Origin: Candidatus Parabacteroides intestinavium
GTDB taxonomy: Bacteria; Bacteroidota; Bacteroidia; Bacteroidales; Tannerellaceae
DNA: 10,881 bases
Assembly: GCA_019118725.1 (NCBI GenBank)
Contig: DWYO01000110.1
Location: forward strand, 1 to 10,881
Reading direction: 5' to 3'
The notes below the pieces were generated by a model. That model was not told the origin of the DNA. It worked only from the letters and a program-made list of their open reading frames with translations, and made no database searches. The position numbers and the translations under genes are program-made. This document shows, one piece after another, positions 1-5,417 of this stretch. The stretch's first letter is position 1. Each line of letters starts with the position of its first letter.

Positions 1-1
1 C

Positions 2-58
2 GCTATTATACTCTGGTTTCGGACCAAATCCGGGAAAAAATGGTTGAAAAACTTGTAA
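2..58 (+). CDS. 3' end of a small membrane microprotein (copy 1, partial)
   Basis: Reading from base 2, 18 codons run to a TAA at 56-58; the start lies before the window. The visible peptide is a short hydrophobic end followed by TKSGKKWLKNL. The complete gene at 332-436 ends in the same 11 residues and also has the Leu-Trp pair at the matching distance from the stop. Between the two copies the last 11 codons carry six synonymous and no non-synonymous changes, and even the stop differs (TAA versus TGA). That pattern argues that this is a translated gene and not chance reading. By analogy with the full copy it is probably a single-pass membrane protein of about 34 residues with a basic C-terminal tail. 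Function unknown. Confidence 0.6.
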   Translation, partial: AIILWFRTKSGKKWLKNL

Positions 59-63
59 CTTTG
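56..63 (+). promoter_or_regulatory. Candidate Bacteroidetes -7 promoter box
   Basis: TAACTTTG fits the Bacteroidetes -7 consensus TAnnTTTG exactly and lies 24 bases before the ATG of the 80-residue gene at 88. It overlaps the stop codon of the preceding microprotein. I see no convincing TTTG -33 box at the usual spacing (about 19-21 bases), so this could be chance in an AT-rich gap. Confidence 0.3.
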
Positions 64-87
64 CAAGAAACTTCAAAACATTAACGT

Positions 88-330
88 ATGGGAAAATTTG
101 CGGAACGGCAAGAGGCTTTGCAGGAAGCCAAGGAATGGCATAAGGTAAGGCGGGAGAAGTTGGCCGGATATTTCTTTGATATATCGAAACTGTCTTTTGC
201 GGGATTGGTAATCAGTCTTCTTCTTCCCTTGTTTTCTGACTTTGAGAATCAGACTATAAGAATAGTTATCTCATTTGGATTGGTATTAACAATATCGTCG
301 GCTTTGCTGGCAAATAAAATATTGAAATGA
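88..330 (+). CDS. Small two-helix membrane protein, function unknown
   Basis: This 80-residue protein has a charged, probably helical N-terminus (residues 1-30, rich in Lys, Arg and Glu). Two hydrophobic stretches follow, at about 33-50 and 57-77, separated by a short acidic segment (SDFENQ) that would form the loop. The protein ends in NKILK, so it is predicted to sit in the inner membrane as a hairpin with both ends on the same side. It resembles the small two-helix DUF6722-type proteins annotated in Bacteroidales, but that is from memory and weak. It sits between two copies of a 34-residue microprotein family and is separated from the second by one base (stop 328-330, next ATG 332), so the two are almost certainly translationally coupled. 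The ATG at 88 is the natural start. No enzyme motif is visible. Confidence 0.75.
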   Translation: MGKFAERQEALQEAKEWHKVRREKLAGYFFDISKLSFAGLVISLLLPLFSDFENQTIRIVISFGLVLTISSALLANKILK

Positions 331-331
331 A

Positions 332-436
332 ATGGAAGCTTTGGCAGTTGTTTATGGCGTAGGTGCTTTAATCGTAGGCGGTCTTTATCTCTGGACGTTT
401 ACCAAGTCCGGAAAGAAATGGCTGAAGAATTTGTGA
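332..436 (+). CDS. 34-residue single-pass membrane microprotein (copy 2)
   Basis: ATG at 332 opens 34 codons to TGA at 434-436. The gene is below most ORF-length cut-offs and easily missed. Residues 3-22 are hydrophobic with several glycines (a single membrane span), followed by the basic tail TKSGKKWLKNL, so the C-terminus should be cytoplasmic by the positive-inside rule. It starts one base after the stop of the 80-residue membrane protein, implying co-translation and perhaps a complex. The C-terminal 11 residues match the truncated gene at the window start, with only synonymous codon changes, which is good evidence of coding. rarA begins 43 bases downstream. The role is unknown. A type I toxin-like peptide or a small subunit for the 80-residue partner are possibilities that the sequence cannot separate. 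Confidence 0.7.
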   Translation: MEALAVVYGVGALIVGGLYLWTFTKSGKKWLKNL

Positions 437-479
437 GAAGGCGGAATGTTGATTCAAGATAAATAAGGAGAAGAAAGTT

Positions 480-1748
480 ATGTCTCAACCTTTAGCAGAA
501 CGTTTGCGCCCGAAGACGTTGGATGAATATATCGGGCAAAAGCACTTGGTGGGTGAGGGCGCTATTTTGCGGAAGATGATTGATGCCGGACGGGTACCGT
601 CGTTTATCCTTTGGGGACCTCCGGGGGTAGGAAAGACCACTTTGGCGCATATCATTTCACAGAAGCTGGAAGCTCCTTTTTATACATTGAGTGCGATTAA
701 TTCAGGAGTGAAAGATGTACGTGATGTAATAGATAAAGCCAAGAGCAACCGCTTCTTTAATACCGTTTCTCCCATTTTATTTATTGATGAAATCCATCGT
801 TTCAGCAAGTCCCAGCAGGATTCGTTGTTGAATGCCGTAGAGACGGGGGTGGTTACGCTGATTGGTGCGACAACCGAGAATCCTTCGTTTGAGGTAATCC
901 GTCCTCTGTTGTCACGTTGCCAGGTATATGTGTTGAAGCCTTTGGAAAAAGACGATTTGCTTCAACTTTTGCATCGGGCAATTACAGAAGATATCCTTTT
1001 AAAAGAGAAAAATATCCGATTAAAAGAAACGGATGCCTTATTGCGCTATTCGGGAGGGGATGCGCGAAAGTTGCTGAATATATTGGAGCTGGTGGTGTCG
1101 GCTGAAACAGGGGAGGATGTTGAGATTACAGACCGGAAAGTGACGGACCGTTTGCAGGAAAATCCGGCGGCATACGACAAAGGCGGGGAGATGCACTACG
1201 ATATTATTTCGGCTTTTATCAAGTCTATTCGGGGAAGTGATCCGGATGCGGCGATATATTGGTTGGCACGTATGGTTGCGGGCGGTGAGGATCCGAAATT
1301 TATAGCCCGGCGTCTTTGCATTTCGGCTGCCGAAGATATCGGATTGGCCAATCCGAATGCCTTGTTGCTTGCCAATGCCTGCTTTGATACGGTGCAGAAG
1401 ATTGGTTGGCCGGAAGGAAGGATACCGCTGGCGGAAACAACAATTTATTTGGCCTGCAGCCCGAAGAGCAATTCGGCGTATATGGCGATTAATTCGGCGT
1501 TGGAGCTGGTGAATAAAACGGGCAACTTACCTGTCCCGCTGCATTTGCGCAATGCGCCTACCCAACTGATGAAAGAGCTGGATTACGGTAAGGAATATAA
1601 GTATGCCCACGATTATGAAAATCATTTTGTCAAGCAAGATTACCTGCCGAAAGAGGTAAATGGCCAACGTATCTGGCACGGGCAAGAGAATCCGGCGGAG
1701 CATAAATTGATAGAGCAAATGCGTAAATTATGGGGAAATCGCTTCTGA
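480..1748 (+). CDS. rarA: Replication-associated recombination protein A (AAA+ ATPase)
   Basis: RarA/MgsA (eukaryotic homologue WRNIP1) is a tetrameric AAA+ ATPase of the clamp-loader clade that acts at stalled replication forks and on single-stranded DNA gaps. The 422 residues are close to the usual family length. Visible motifs are Walker A GPPGVGKT (46-53), Walker B LFIDEIHRF (100-108), sensor 1 GATTEN (129-134) and a candidate arginine finger in LLSRCQVY (about 146). The C-terminal half carries the conserved tetramerisation region with AARMVAGGEDP-like (here LARMVAGGEDP) and SAAEDIGLANP segments and the family's terminal HLRNAPT and KYAHDY motifs. The ATG at 480 follows an AGGAG at 466-470, a good ribosome site for this phylum. 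No promoter is evident in the 43-base gap, so it may be read from the small genes upstream. Intact, with no oddities. Confidence 0.96.
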   Translation: MSQPLAERLRPKTLDEYIGQKHLVGEGAILRKMIDAGRVPSFILWGPPGVGKTTLAHIISQKLEAPFYTLSAINSGVKDVRDVIDKAKSNRFFNTVSPILFIDEIHRFSKSQQDSLLNAVETGVVTLIGATTENPSFEVIRPLLSRCQVYVLKPLEKDDLLQLLHRAITEDILLKEKNIRLKETDALLRYSGGDARKLLNILELVVSAETGEDVEITDRKVTDRLQENPAAYDKGGEMHYDIISAFIKSIRGSDPDAAIYWLARMVAGGEDPKFIARRLCISAAEDIGLANPNALLLANACFDTVQKIGWPEGRIPLAETTIYLACSPKSNSAYMAINSALELVNKTGNLPVPLHLRNAPTQLMKELDYGKEYKYAHDYENHFVKQDYLPKEVNGQRIWHGQENPAEHKLIEQMRKLWGNRF

Positions 1749-1755
1749 AATGAAA

Positions 1756-1781
1756 ATTTTCTGAGAAAATATTTGTTTTTT
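1756..1781 (+). terminator. Weak hairpin and T-tract after rarA
   Basis: ATTTTC (1756-1761) and GAAAAT (1765-1770) form a 6-bp stem with a TGA loop, followed by ATTTG and six T. It starts 8 bases after the rarA stop. The stem is short and AT-rich, so termination would be weak. It overlaps the -33 box of the serC promoter. Confidence 0.3.
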
Positions 1782-1802
1782 CATAAATAATACTTACTTT
1801 AG
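1772..1802 (+). promoter_or_regulatory. Bacteroidetes-type promoter of serC-serA-DUF1015
   Basis: TTTG at 1772-1775 (-33 box), a 19-base spacer, and TACTTTAG at 1795-1802, one mismatch from the -7 consensus TAnnTTTG. Both boxes and the spacing fit the primary sigma factor of Bacteroidetes. Transcription would start near 1808-1810, giving a leader of about 55 bases that contains the palindrome at 1815-1834. Confidence 0.6.
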
Positions 1803-1814
1803 GCGCTGTTTCAA

Positions 1815-1834
1815 TGTCAGACCAATGTCTGACA
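1815..1834. promoter_or_regulatory. Perfect palindrome, candidate operator in serC leader
   Basis: TGTCAGAC (1815-1822), spacer CAAT, GTCTGACA (1827-1834): a perfect 8-bp inverted repeat just downstream of the predicted transcription start. This is a typical site for a dimeric repressor. As RNA it could also fold into an 8-bp hairpin with a 4-base loop, but there is no T-tract after it, so it is not a terminator. No regulator gene lies nearby. Confidence 0.5.
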
Positions 1835-1863
1835 AAATGTTACATTATTAAAAAGTATTGCAC

Positions 1864-2931
1864 ATGAAGAAGCACAATTTTTATGCAGGTCCTTCTATCC
1901 TGAGCGAGTATACCATTAAGAATACAGCTGCTGCGGTAGAAAATTTTGCGGGAATGGGATTGTCAATCTTGGAAATCTCGCATCGTAGTAAAGAATTTGT
2001 AGCCGTTATGGATGAGGCTCAAGCGCTTGTTAAAGAGCTTTTGGAACTCCCGGAGGGTTATGAAGTGGTCTTTTTAGGAGGAGGAGCCAGTATGCAGTTC
2101 TGTATGGTTCCGTATAACTTGTTAAATAAAAAAGCTGCCTATTTAGATACGGGAACCTGGGCTTCAAAGGCAATAAAAGAAGCGAAGCTGTTTGGTGAAG
2201 TAGATGTAGTCGCTTCTTCGAAAGATAAGAATTATACCTATATTCCGAAGAACTATTCTGTGCCTGAAGATGCGGATTATTTCCATATCACAACCAATAA
2301 TACGATTTATGGAACAGAGTTGAGAGAGGATCCGGATGTGAAGACCCGTCTGGTCGCAGATATGTCATCGGATATATTCTCCCGTCCGATAGATGCTTCC
2401 AAATATGATGTCATTTATGCCGGTGCGCAAAAGAATCTGGCTCCTGCGGGAGTTACCTTGGTCATTGTCCGTAAGGATGCATTAGGCCATGTGGATCGTC
2501 CGATTCCGACGATGTTGAATTATCAGACTCATGTAGACAAAGGTTCGATGTTCAATACGCCTCCTGTATTGCCGATTTATTCCGCTCTTCAGACATTGAA
2601 ATGGTATAAAGAGCAGGGCGGTATTGCTGCCATGGAAAAGAAAGATAAGGAAAATGCCGCTATCTTGTATGACGAAATAGACCGGAATAAATTGTTCAGA
2701 GGGACAGTTGCGCCGGAAGACCGTTCGATTATGAATGTTTGCTTTGTGATGAATGACGAATATAAGGATTTGGAAGCTGACTTCAATGCTTTTGCCGCAA
2801 CGAAAGGAATCGTTGGTATTAAAGGGCATCGTTCGGTTGGGGGCTTCCGTGCCTCTCTGTATAACGCTATGCCGAAGAGCAGCGTGGAAGTATTGATAGA
2901 AGCTATGAAAGAATTTGAAAAACAACATTGA
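1864..2931 (+). CDS. serC: Phosphoserine aminotransferase
   Basis: SerC is a PLP-dependent class V aminotransferase. It converts 3-phosphohydroxypyruvate and glutamate to O-phosphoserine and 2-oxoglutarate, the second step of phosphorylated serine synthesis; many SerC enzymes also serve pyridoxal phosphate synthesis. The protein has 355 residues, normal for the family. It opens with the typical HNFYAGPSILS, has SHRS (about 40-43), GGGASMQF (about 73-80), a TTNNTIYGTE segment (about 143-152), an aspartate in ADMSSDI (about 166), and the PLP lysine in AGAQKNLAPAG (Lys190). I chose the ATG at 1864: a TTG two codons upstream is in frame, but homologues begin with MKKHNFYAGP. serA starts two bases after the stop, so the two are coupled. 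Expression is probably set by the promoter and palindrome just upstream. Confidence 0.97.
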   Translation: MKKHNFYAGPSILSEYTIKNTAAAVENFAGMGLSILEISHRSKEFVAVMDEAQALVKELLELPEGYEVVFLGGGASMQFCMVPYNLLNKKAAYLDTGTWASKAIKEAKLFGEVDVVASSKDKNYTYIPKNYSVPEDADYFHITTNNTIYGTELREDPDVKTRLVADMSSDIFSRPIDASKYDVIYAGAQKNLAPAGVTLVIVRKDALGHVDRPIPTMLNYQTHVDKGSMFNTPPVLPIYSALQTLKWYKEQGGIAAMEKKDKENAAILYDEIDRNKLFRGTVAPEDRSIMNVCFVMNDEYKDLEADFNAFAATKGIVGIKGHRSVGGFRASLYNAMPKSSVEVLIEAMKEFEKQH

Positions 2932-2933
2932 TT

Positions 2934-3857
2934 ATGGCCCGTATATTAATAGCTACAGAAAAGCCTTTTGCCGCGATAGCTGTAAAAGGTATCCGTGAGG
3001 TCGTAGAACAAGCTGGCGATGAGTTGGTCTTATTGGAACGATATACGGAGAAATCACAACTGCTGGATGCAGTCAAGGATGTGGATGCCTTGATTATCCG
3101 GAGTGATAAAGTGGATGCTGAAGTGCTGGATGCCGCTAAACAGCTGAAGATAGTAGTTCGTGCCGGAGCTGGTTATGACAATGTGGATTTGGATGCCGCT
3201 ACAGCTCATGGCGTATGCGTGATGAATACACCGGGACAGAATTCTAACGCGGTGGCCGAACTGGCTTTTGGCTTGATGGTTATGGCTGTCCGTAATTTCT
3301 ATAACGGTACATCCGGCTCGGAGTTGAAAGGAAAGAAATTGGGAATCCATGCGTTCGGCAATGTGGGCCGTAATGTAGCGCGTATCGCTAAAGGGTTCGG
3401 TATGGAAATTTATGCTTATGACGCTTTTTGTCCGAAGGAGGTTATTGAGGAAGCTGGTGTCATAGCGGTCGATTCAGCGGAGAAATTATATGAGACCTGT
3501 AATGTCATCTCTTTACATATCCCTGCTACGGCAGAAACTAAGAATTCCATCGGAGATGCCTTGGTGGGAAAGATGCCGAAAGGTGGATTGCTGGTCAATA
3601 CCGCTCGCAAAGAGGTTATCAACGAATCGGAACTCATCCATCTGATGGAAGAACGTCCGGATCTGAAGTATGTAACCGATATCATGCCGGTTGCTCATGA
3701 AGAGTTTGCCGCTAAGTTCGCAGGCCGCTACTTCTCTACTCCGAAGAAGATGGGTGCTCAGACAGCCGAGGCGAATATCAATGCCGGTATTGCTGCAGCT
3801 AAGCAGATCGAAGGCTTCTTGAAAGAAGGATGTGAACGGTTCCGAGTAAATAAATAA
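2934..3857 (+). CDS. serA: D-3-phosphoglycerate dehydrogenase, short lysine-type (type III)
   Basis: SerA catalyses NAD-dependent oxidation of 3-phosphoglycerate to 3-phosphohydroxypyruvate, feeding SerC. The protein has 307 residues against about 410 for E. coli SerA, because the C-terminal ACT (serine-sensing) domain is absent. The D-2-hydroxyacid dehydrogenase fold is clear: RAGAGYDNVD (76-85), NAVAELAFGLM (105-115), the nucleotide-binding loop HAFGNVG (139-145) and NTAR with the catalytic arginine (Arg225). Two departures stand out. The first glycine of GxGxxG is Ala (AFGNVG), and where most relatives have TPHIGAST with the catalytic histidine this one has TPKKMGAQT, with Lys271 in the histidine position. 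That lysine form is known from Bacteroides and Entamoeba histolytica type III enzymes, so it is probably active. The segment before the NAD domain is also short, as in type III. Start: ATG at 2934, not the in-frame TTG at 2928 inside serC. Confidence 0.93.
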   Translation: MARILIATEKPFAAIAVKGIREVVEQAGDELVLLERYTEKSQLLDAVKDVDALIIRSDKVDAEVLDAAKQLKIVVRAGAGYDNVDLDAATAHGVCVMNTPGQNSNAVAELAFGLMVMAVRNFYNGTSGSELKGKKLGIHAFGNVGRNVARIAKGFGMEIYAYDAFCPKEVIEEAGVIAVDSAEKLYETCNVISLHIPATAETKNSIGDALVGKMPKGGLLVNTARKEVINESELIHLMEERPDLKYVTDIMPVAHEEFAAKFAGRYFSTPKKMGAQTAEANINAGIAAAKQIEGFLKEGCERFRVNK

Positions 3858-3874
3858 TATCTTTCCCCGATATC

Positions 3875-5122
3875 ATGGCTACAATTAAACCATTCAGAGG
3901 CTTGCGTCCGCCTAAGGAGTTGGTAGAGCAAGTGGCTTCCCGTCCGTATGACGTCCTTAACTCAGAGGAGGCGCGGATGGAGGCTGCAGGGAATGAAAAG
4001 TCGCTGTATCATATTATCCGGCCGGAAATTGATTTTCCTGCCGGGACGGATGAGCATGCCCCTGAAGTATATCAGAAAGCCGCCGAAAACTTCCGGAAAT
4101 TTCAGGAAAAAGGCTGGCTGGTACAAGATCCGAAAGCGTGTTATTATGTCTATGCGCAGACAATGCATGGCAAAACACAGTTTGGATTGGTGGTATGTGC
4201 TTATGTCCCGGATTATATGGAAGGGATCATCAAGAAGCATGAACTTACCCGTCGCGATAAAGAGGAAGACCGCATGAAGCATGTCCGTGTATGTAATGCG
4301 AATATAGAACCGGTATTCTTTGCTTATCCGGAAGATGAGGATCTGGATAAAATCATCTGGAAATATACGGCAACAGAGCCGGAATACGATTTTATAGCTC
4401 CGATAGATGGTTTTGGTCATACGTTTTGGGTGATTGACAAAGAGGAGGACATCCGTAAGATCACGGAGATTTTTGCTCGAATACCGGCGCTGTATATAGC
4501 CGACGGGCATCATCGTTCGGCCGCAGCCGCGCTGGTAGGGGCTGAGAAAGCGAAAGAGAATCCGAATCATCGGGGAGATGAAGAGTATAATTATTTTATG
4601 GCGGTGTGTTTCCCGGATAAACAACTGACGATTATTGATTATAACCGGGTGGTGAAAGACCTGAATGGCCTGACTCCACAAGAGTTCTTGATTCGTCTTT
4701 CCAAGAATTTTGAGGTGAAGGATATGGGAACGGCTATTTATAAACCGCAGGCATTACATAATTTTTCGCTTTATCTGGAAGGACATTGGTATTCGTTGAC
4801 CGCTAAACCGGGGACTTATAAGGATGATGATCCGATTGGGGTATTGGATGTAACCATTTCTTCCACGCTTATTCTGGATGAAATATTGGGAATAAAAGAC
4901 CTGCGGACTGATAAGCGTATCGACTTCGTAGGAGGAATCCGTGGACTGGGCGAATTGAAACGGCGGGTAGATAGCGGAGAAATGAAAATGGCATTGGCTC
5001 TTTATCCCGTTACCATGAGGCAACTGATGGACATCGCTGATACCGGCAATATCATGCCGCCTAAGACCACTTGGTTTGAACCCAAACTAAGGTCGGGATT
5101 GGTTATTCATAAGTTGGAGTAA
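3875..5122 (+). CDS. DUF1015 (COG4198) protein, serine-operon partner
   Basis: The 415-residue protein belongs to the conserved DUF1015 family. The family signatures are KPFRGLRPP near the start, SRPYDVL (22-28), KKHELTRRDKEEDR (120-133), ADGHHRSAAA (209-218), IDFVGG (349-354) and the C-terminal MPPKTTWFEPKLRSGL (394-409). There is no signal peptide or membrane span, so it is cytoplasmic. It lies 17 bases after serA in the same unit and is the last gene before a strong terminator. The DGHHRxxAA motif resembles the nucleotide or phosphate-binding motif of ParB/sulfiredoxin-fold enzymes, a fold that includes free L-serine kinases (archaeal SerK, staphylococcal SbnI). Motif and context together suggest chemistry on serine or phosphoserine, but this is inference; the reaction is not established from the sequence. 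The phosphatase SerB is not in this window. Confidence 0.9.
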   Translation: MATIKPFRGLRPPKELVEQVASRPYDVLNSEEARMEAAGNEKSLYHIIRPEIDFPAGTDEHAPEVYQKAAENFRKFQEKGWLVQDPKACYYVYAQTMHGKTQFGLVVCAYVPDYMEGIIKKHELTRRDKEEDRMKHVRVCNANIEPVFFAYPEDEDLDKIIWKYTATEPEYDFIAPIDGFGHTFWVIDKEEDIRKITEIFARIPALYIADGHHRSAAAALVGAEKAKENPNHRGDEEYNYFMAVCFPDKQLTIIDYNRVVKDLNGLTPQEFLIRLSKNFEVKDMGTAIYKPQALHNFSLYLEGHWYSLTAKPGTYKDDDPIGVLDVTISSTLILDEILGIKDLRTDKRIDFVGGIRGLGELKRRVDSGEMKMALALYPVTMRQLMDIADTGNIMPPKTTWFEPKLRSGLVIHKLE

Positions 5123-5136
5123 CGTAAACTGAAAGC

Positions 5137-5178
5137 TGAAAATTGAAAGTTGAAAATTGAAAGTTGAAAATTGAAAGT
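5137..5178 (+). repeat. Three tandem copies of a 14-bp unit
   Basis: TGAAAATTGAAAGT occurs three times without interruption (5137-5150, 5151-5164, 5165-5178), preceded by a partial unit (TGAAAGC, 5130-5136). The last copies form the left arm of the terminator that follows. A diverged set of the same unit lies at 10508-10577, after the peptidase gene. Confidence 0.9.
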
Positions 5179-5217
5179 CAAGTATAGGGAACTTTCAGTT
5201 TTCAACTTTCTTTTTTT
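5159..5217 (+). terminator. Strong intrinsic terminator of the serine unit
   Basis: The left arm 5159-5178 pairs with 5191-5210 over 20 positions, all Watson-Crick except one G-U. The loop is 12 bases (5179-5190) and the right arm runs straight into seven T (5211-5217). The left arm is made of the 14-bp tandem repeat and the right arm is an inverted copy of it. It lies 36 bases after the DUF1015 stop. Confidence 0.85.
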
Positions 5218-5417
5218 AACCCAAATCGGTCAGTAGACTTTGGGTAGATTGCCCCCTTATGTCTTGCGGATTGCTTTTCGGCTTGCAGAAGGCGTAGCGG
5301 GCTACGTCGAGGCAAGCCGGGAAGCAAGATGCTGGCAGAAGGGGGCAAAATACCCGAAGAGCTTTCTTTCAGAAAAAAAAGAACCGTTGAGCGGTCTAAT
5401 GGCCGATTGGGGTTAAA
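5215..5417. repeat. About 200-bp imperfect palindrome between convergent genes
   Basis: Four nested pairs of arms share one axis near 5300. The outer arms 5215-5238 and 5394-5417 pair at 21 of 24 positions plus one G-T. The next, 5242-5258 with 5339-5355, pair at 15 of 17 (GGGTA..TTGCCCCCTT). The third, 5271-5286 with 5312-5327, pair at all 16, two of them G-T. The apex is CGTAGC at 5293-5298 with GCTACG at 5301-5306. The only large asymmetry is about 38 bases on the right (5356-5393), which includes the queA terminator. Both ends carry TTAA (5216-5219 and 5413-5416), and the right one contains the queA stop. It could be a MITE-like intergenic repeat, a structured RNA, or a DNA cruciform. I do not recognise it as a named family, and no transposase is present. 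Confidence 0.75.
5373..5397 (-). terminator. Intrinsic terminator of queA
   Basis: On the minus strand, 16 bases after the queA stop, ACCG (5395-5392) pairs with CGGT (5386-5383) around a 5-base loop, with an AGA/TCT extension across a one-base bulge. Eight T (5380-5373) follow. The stem is short but the T-tract is good. It lies in the stretch of the palindrome's right arm that has no partner on the left. Confidence 0.5.

Noticed and set aside
88..436. Toxin-antitoxin pair made of the 80- and 34-residue proteins
   Set aside because: Both look like membrane proteins, with no DNA-binding antitoxin domain and no visible antisense RNA; the sequence does not support more than a coupled membrane pair.
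1815..1834. Riboswitch or attenuator in the serC leader
   Set aside because: The leader is only about 55 bases with one simple hairpin, no alternative stem and no T-tract; a protein operator is the simpler reading.
1858..1863. TTG start for serC two codons upstream of the ATG
   Set aside because: Homologues begin at MKKHNFYAGP and the ATG at 1864 is a better start.
3962..4681. 239-codon minus-strand open frame opposite the DUF1015 gene
   Set aside because: It lies entirely inside a well-supported gene, its translation is low-complexity and rich in Ile, Arg and Phe with no motif, and similar shadows lie opposite serC, serA and the peptidase gene.
5137..5178. CRISPR-like array
   Set aside because: The 14-bp copies are directly adjacent with no spacers and no cas genes are present; the repeats form a terminator stem.
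5215..5417. 6S RNA, suggested by the long interrupted hairpin of about 200 bases
   Set aside because: There is no good promoter at either end, the right end overlaps the queA stop, and the perfectly matched inner stems leave no clear central open bubble. It is kept only as an unclassified palindrome.
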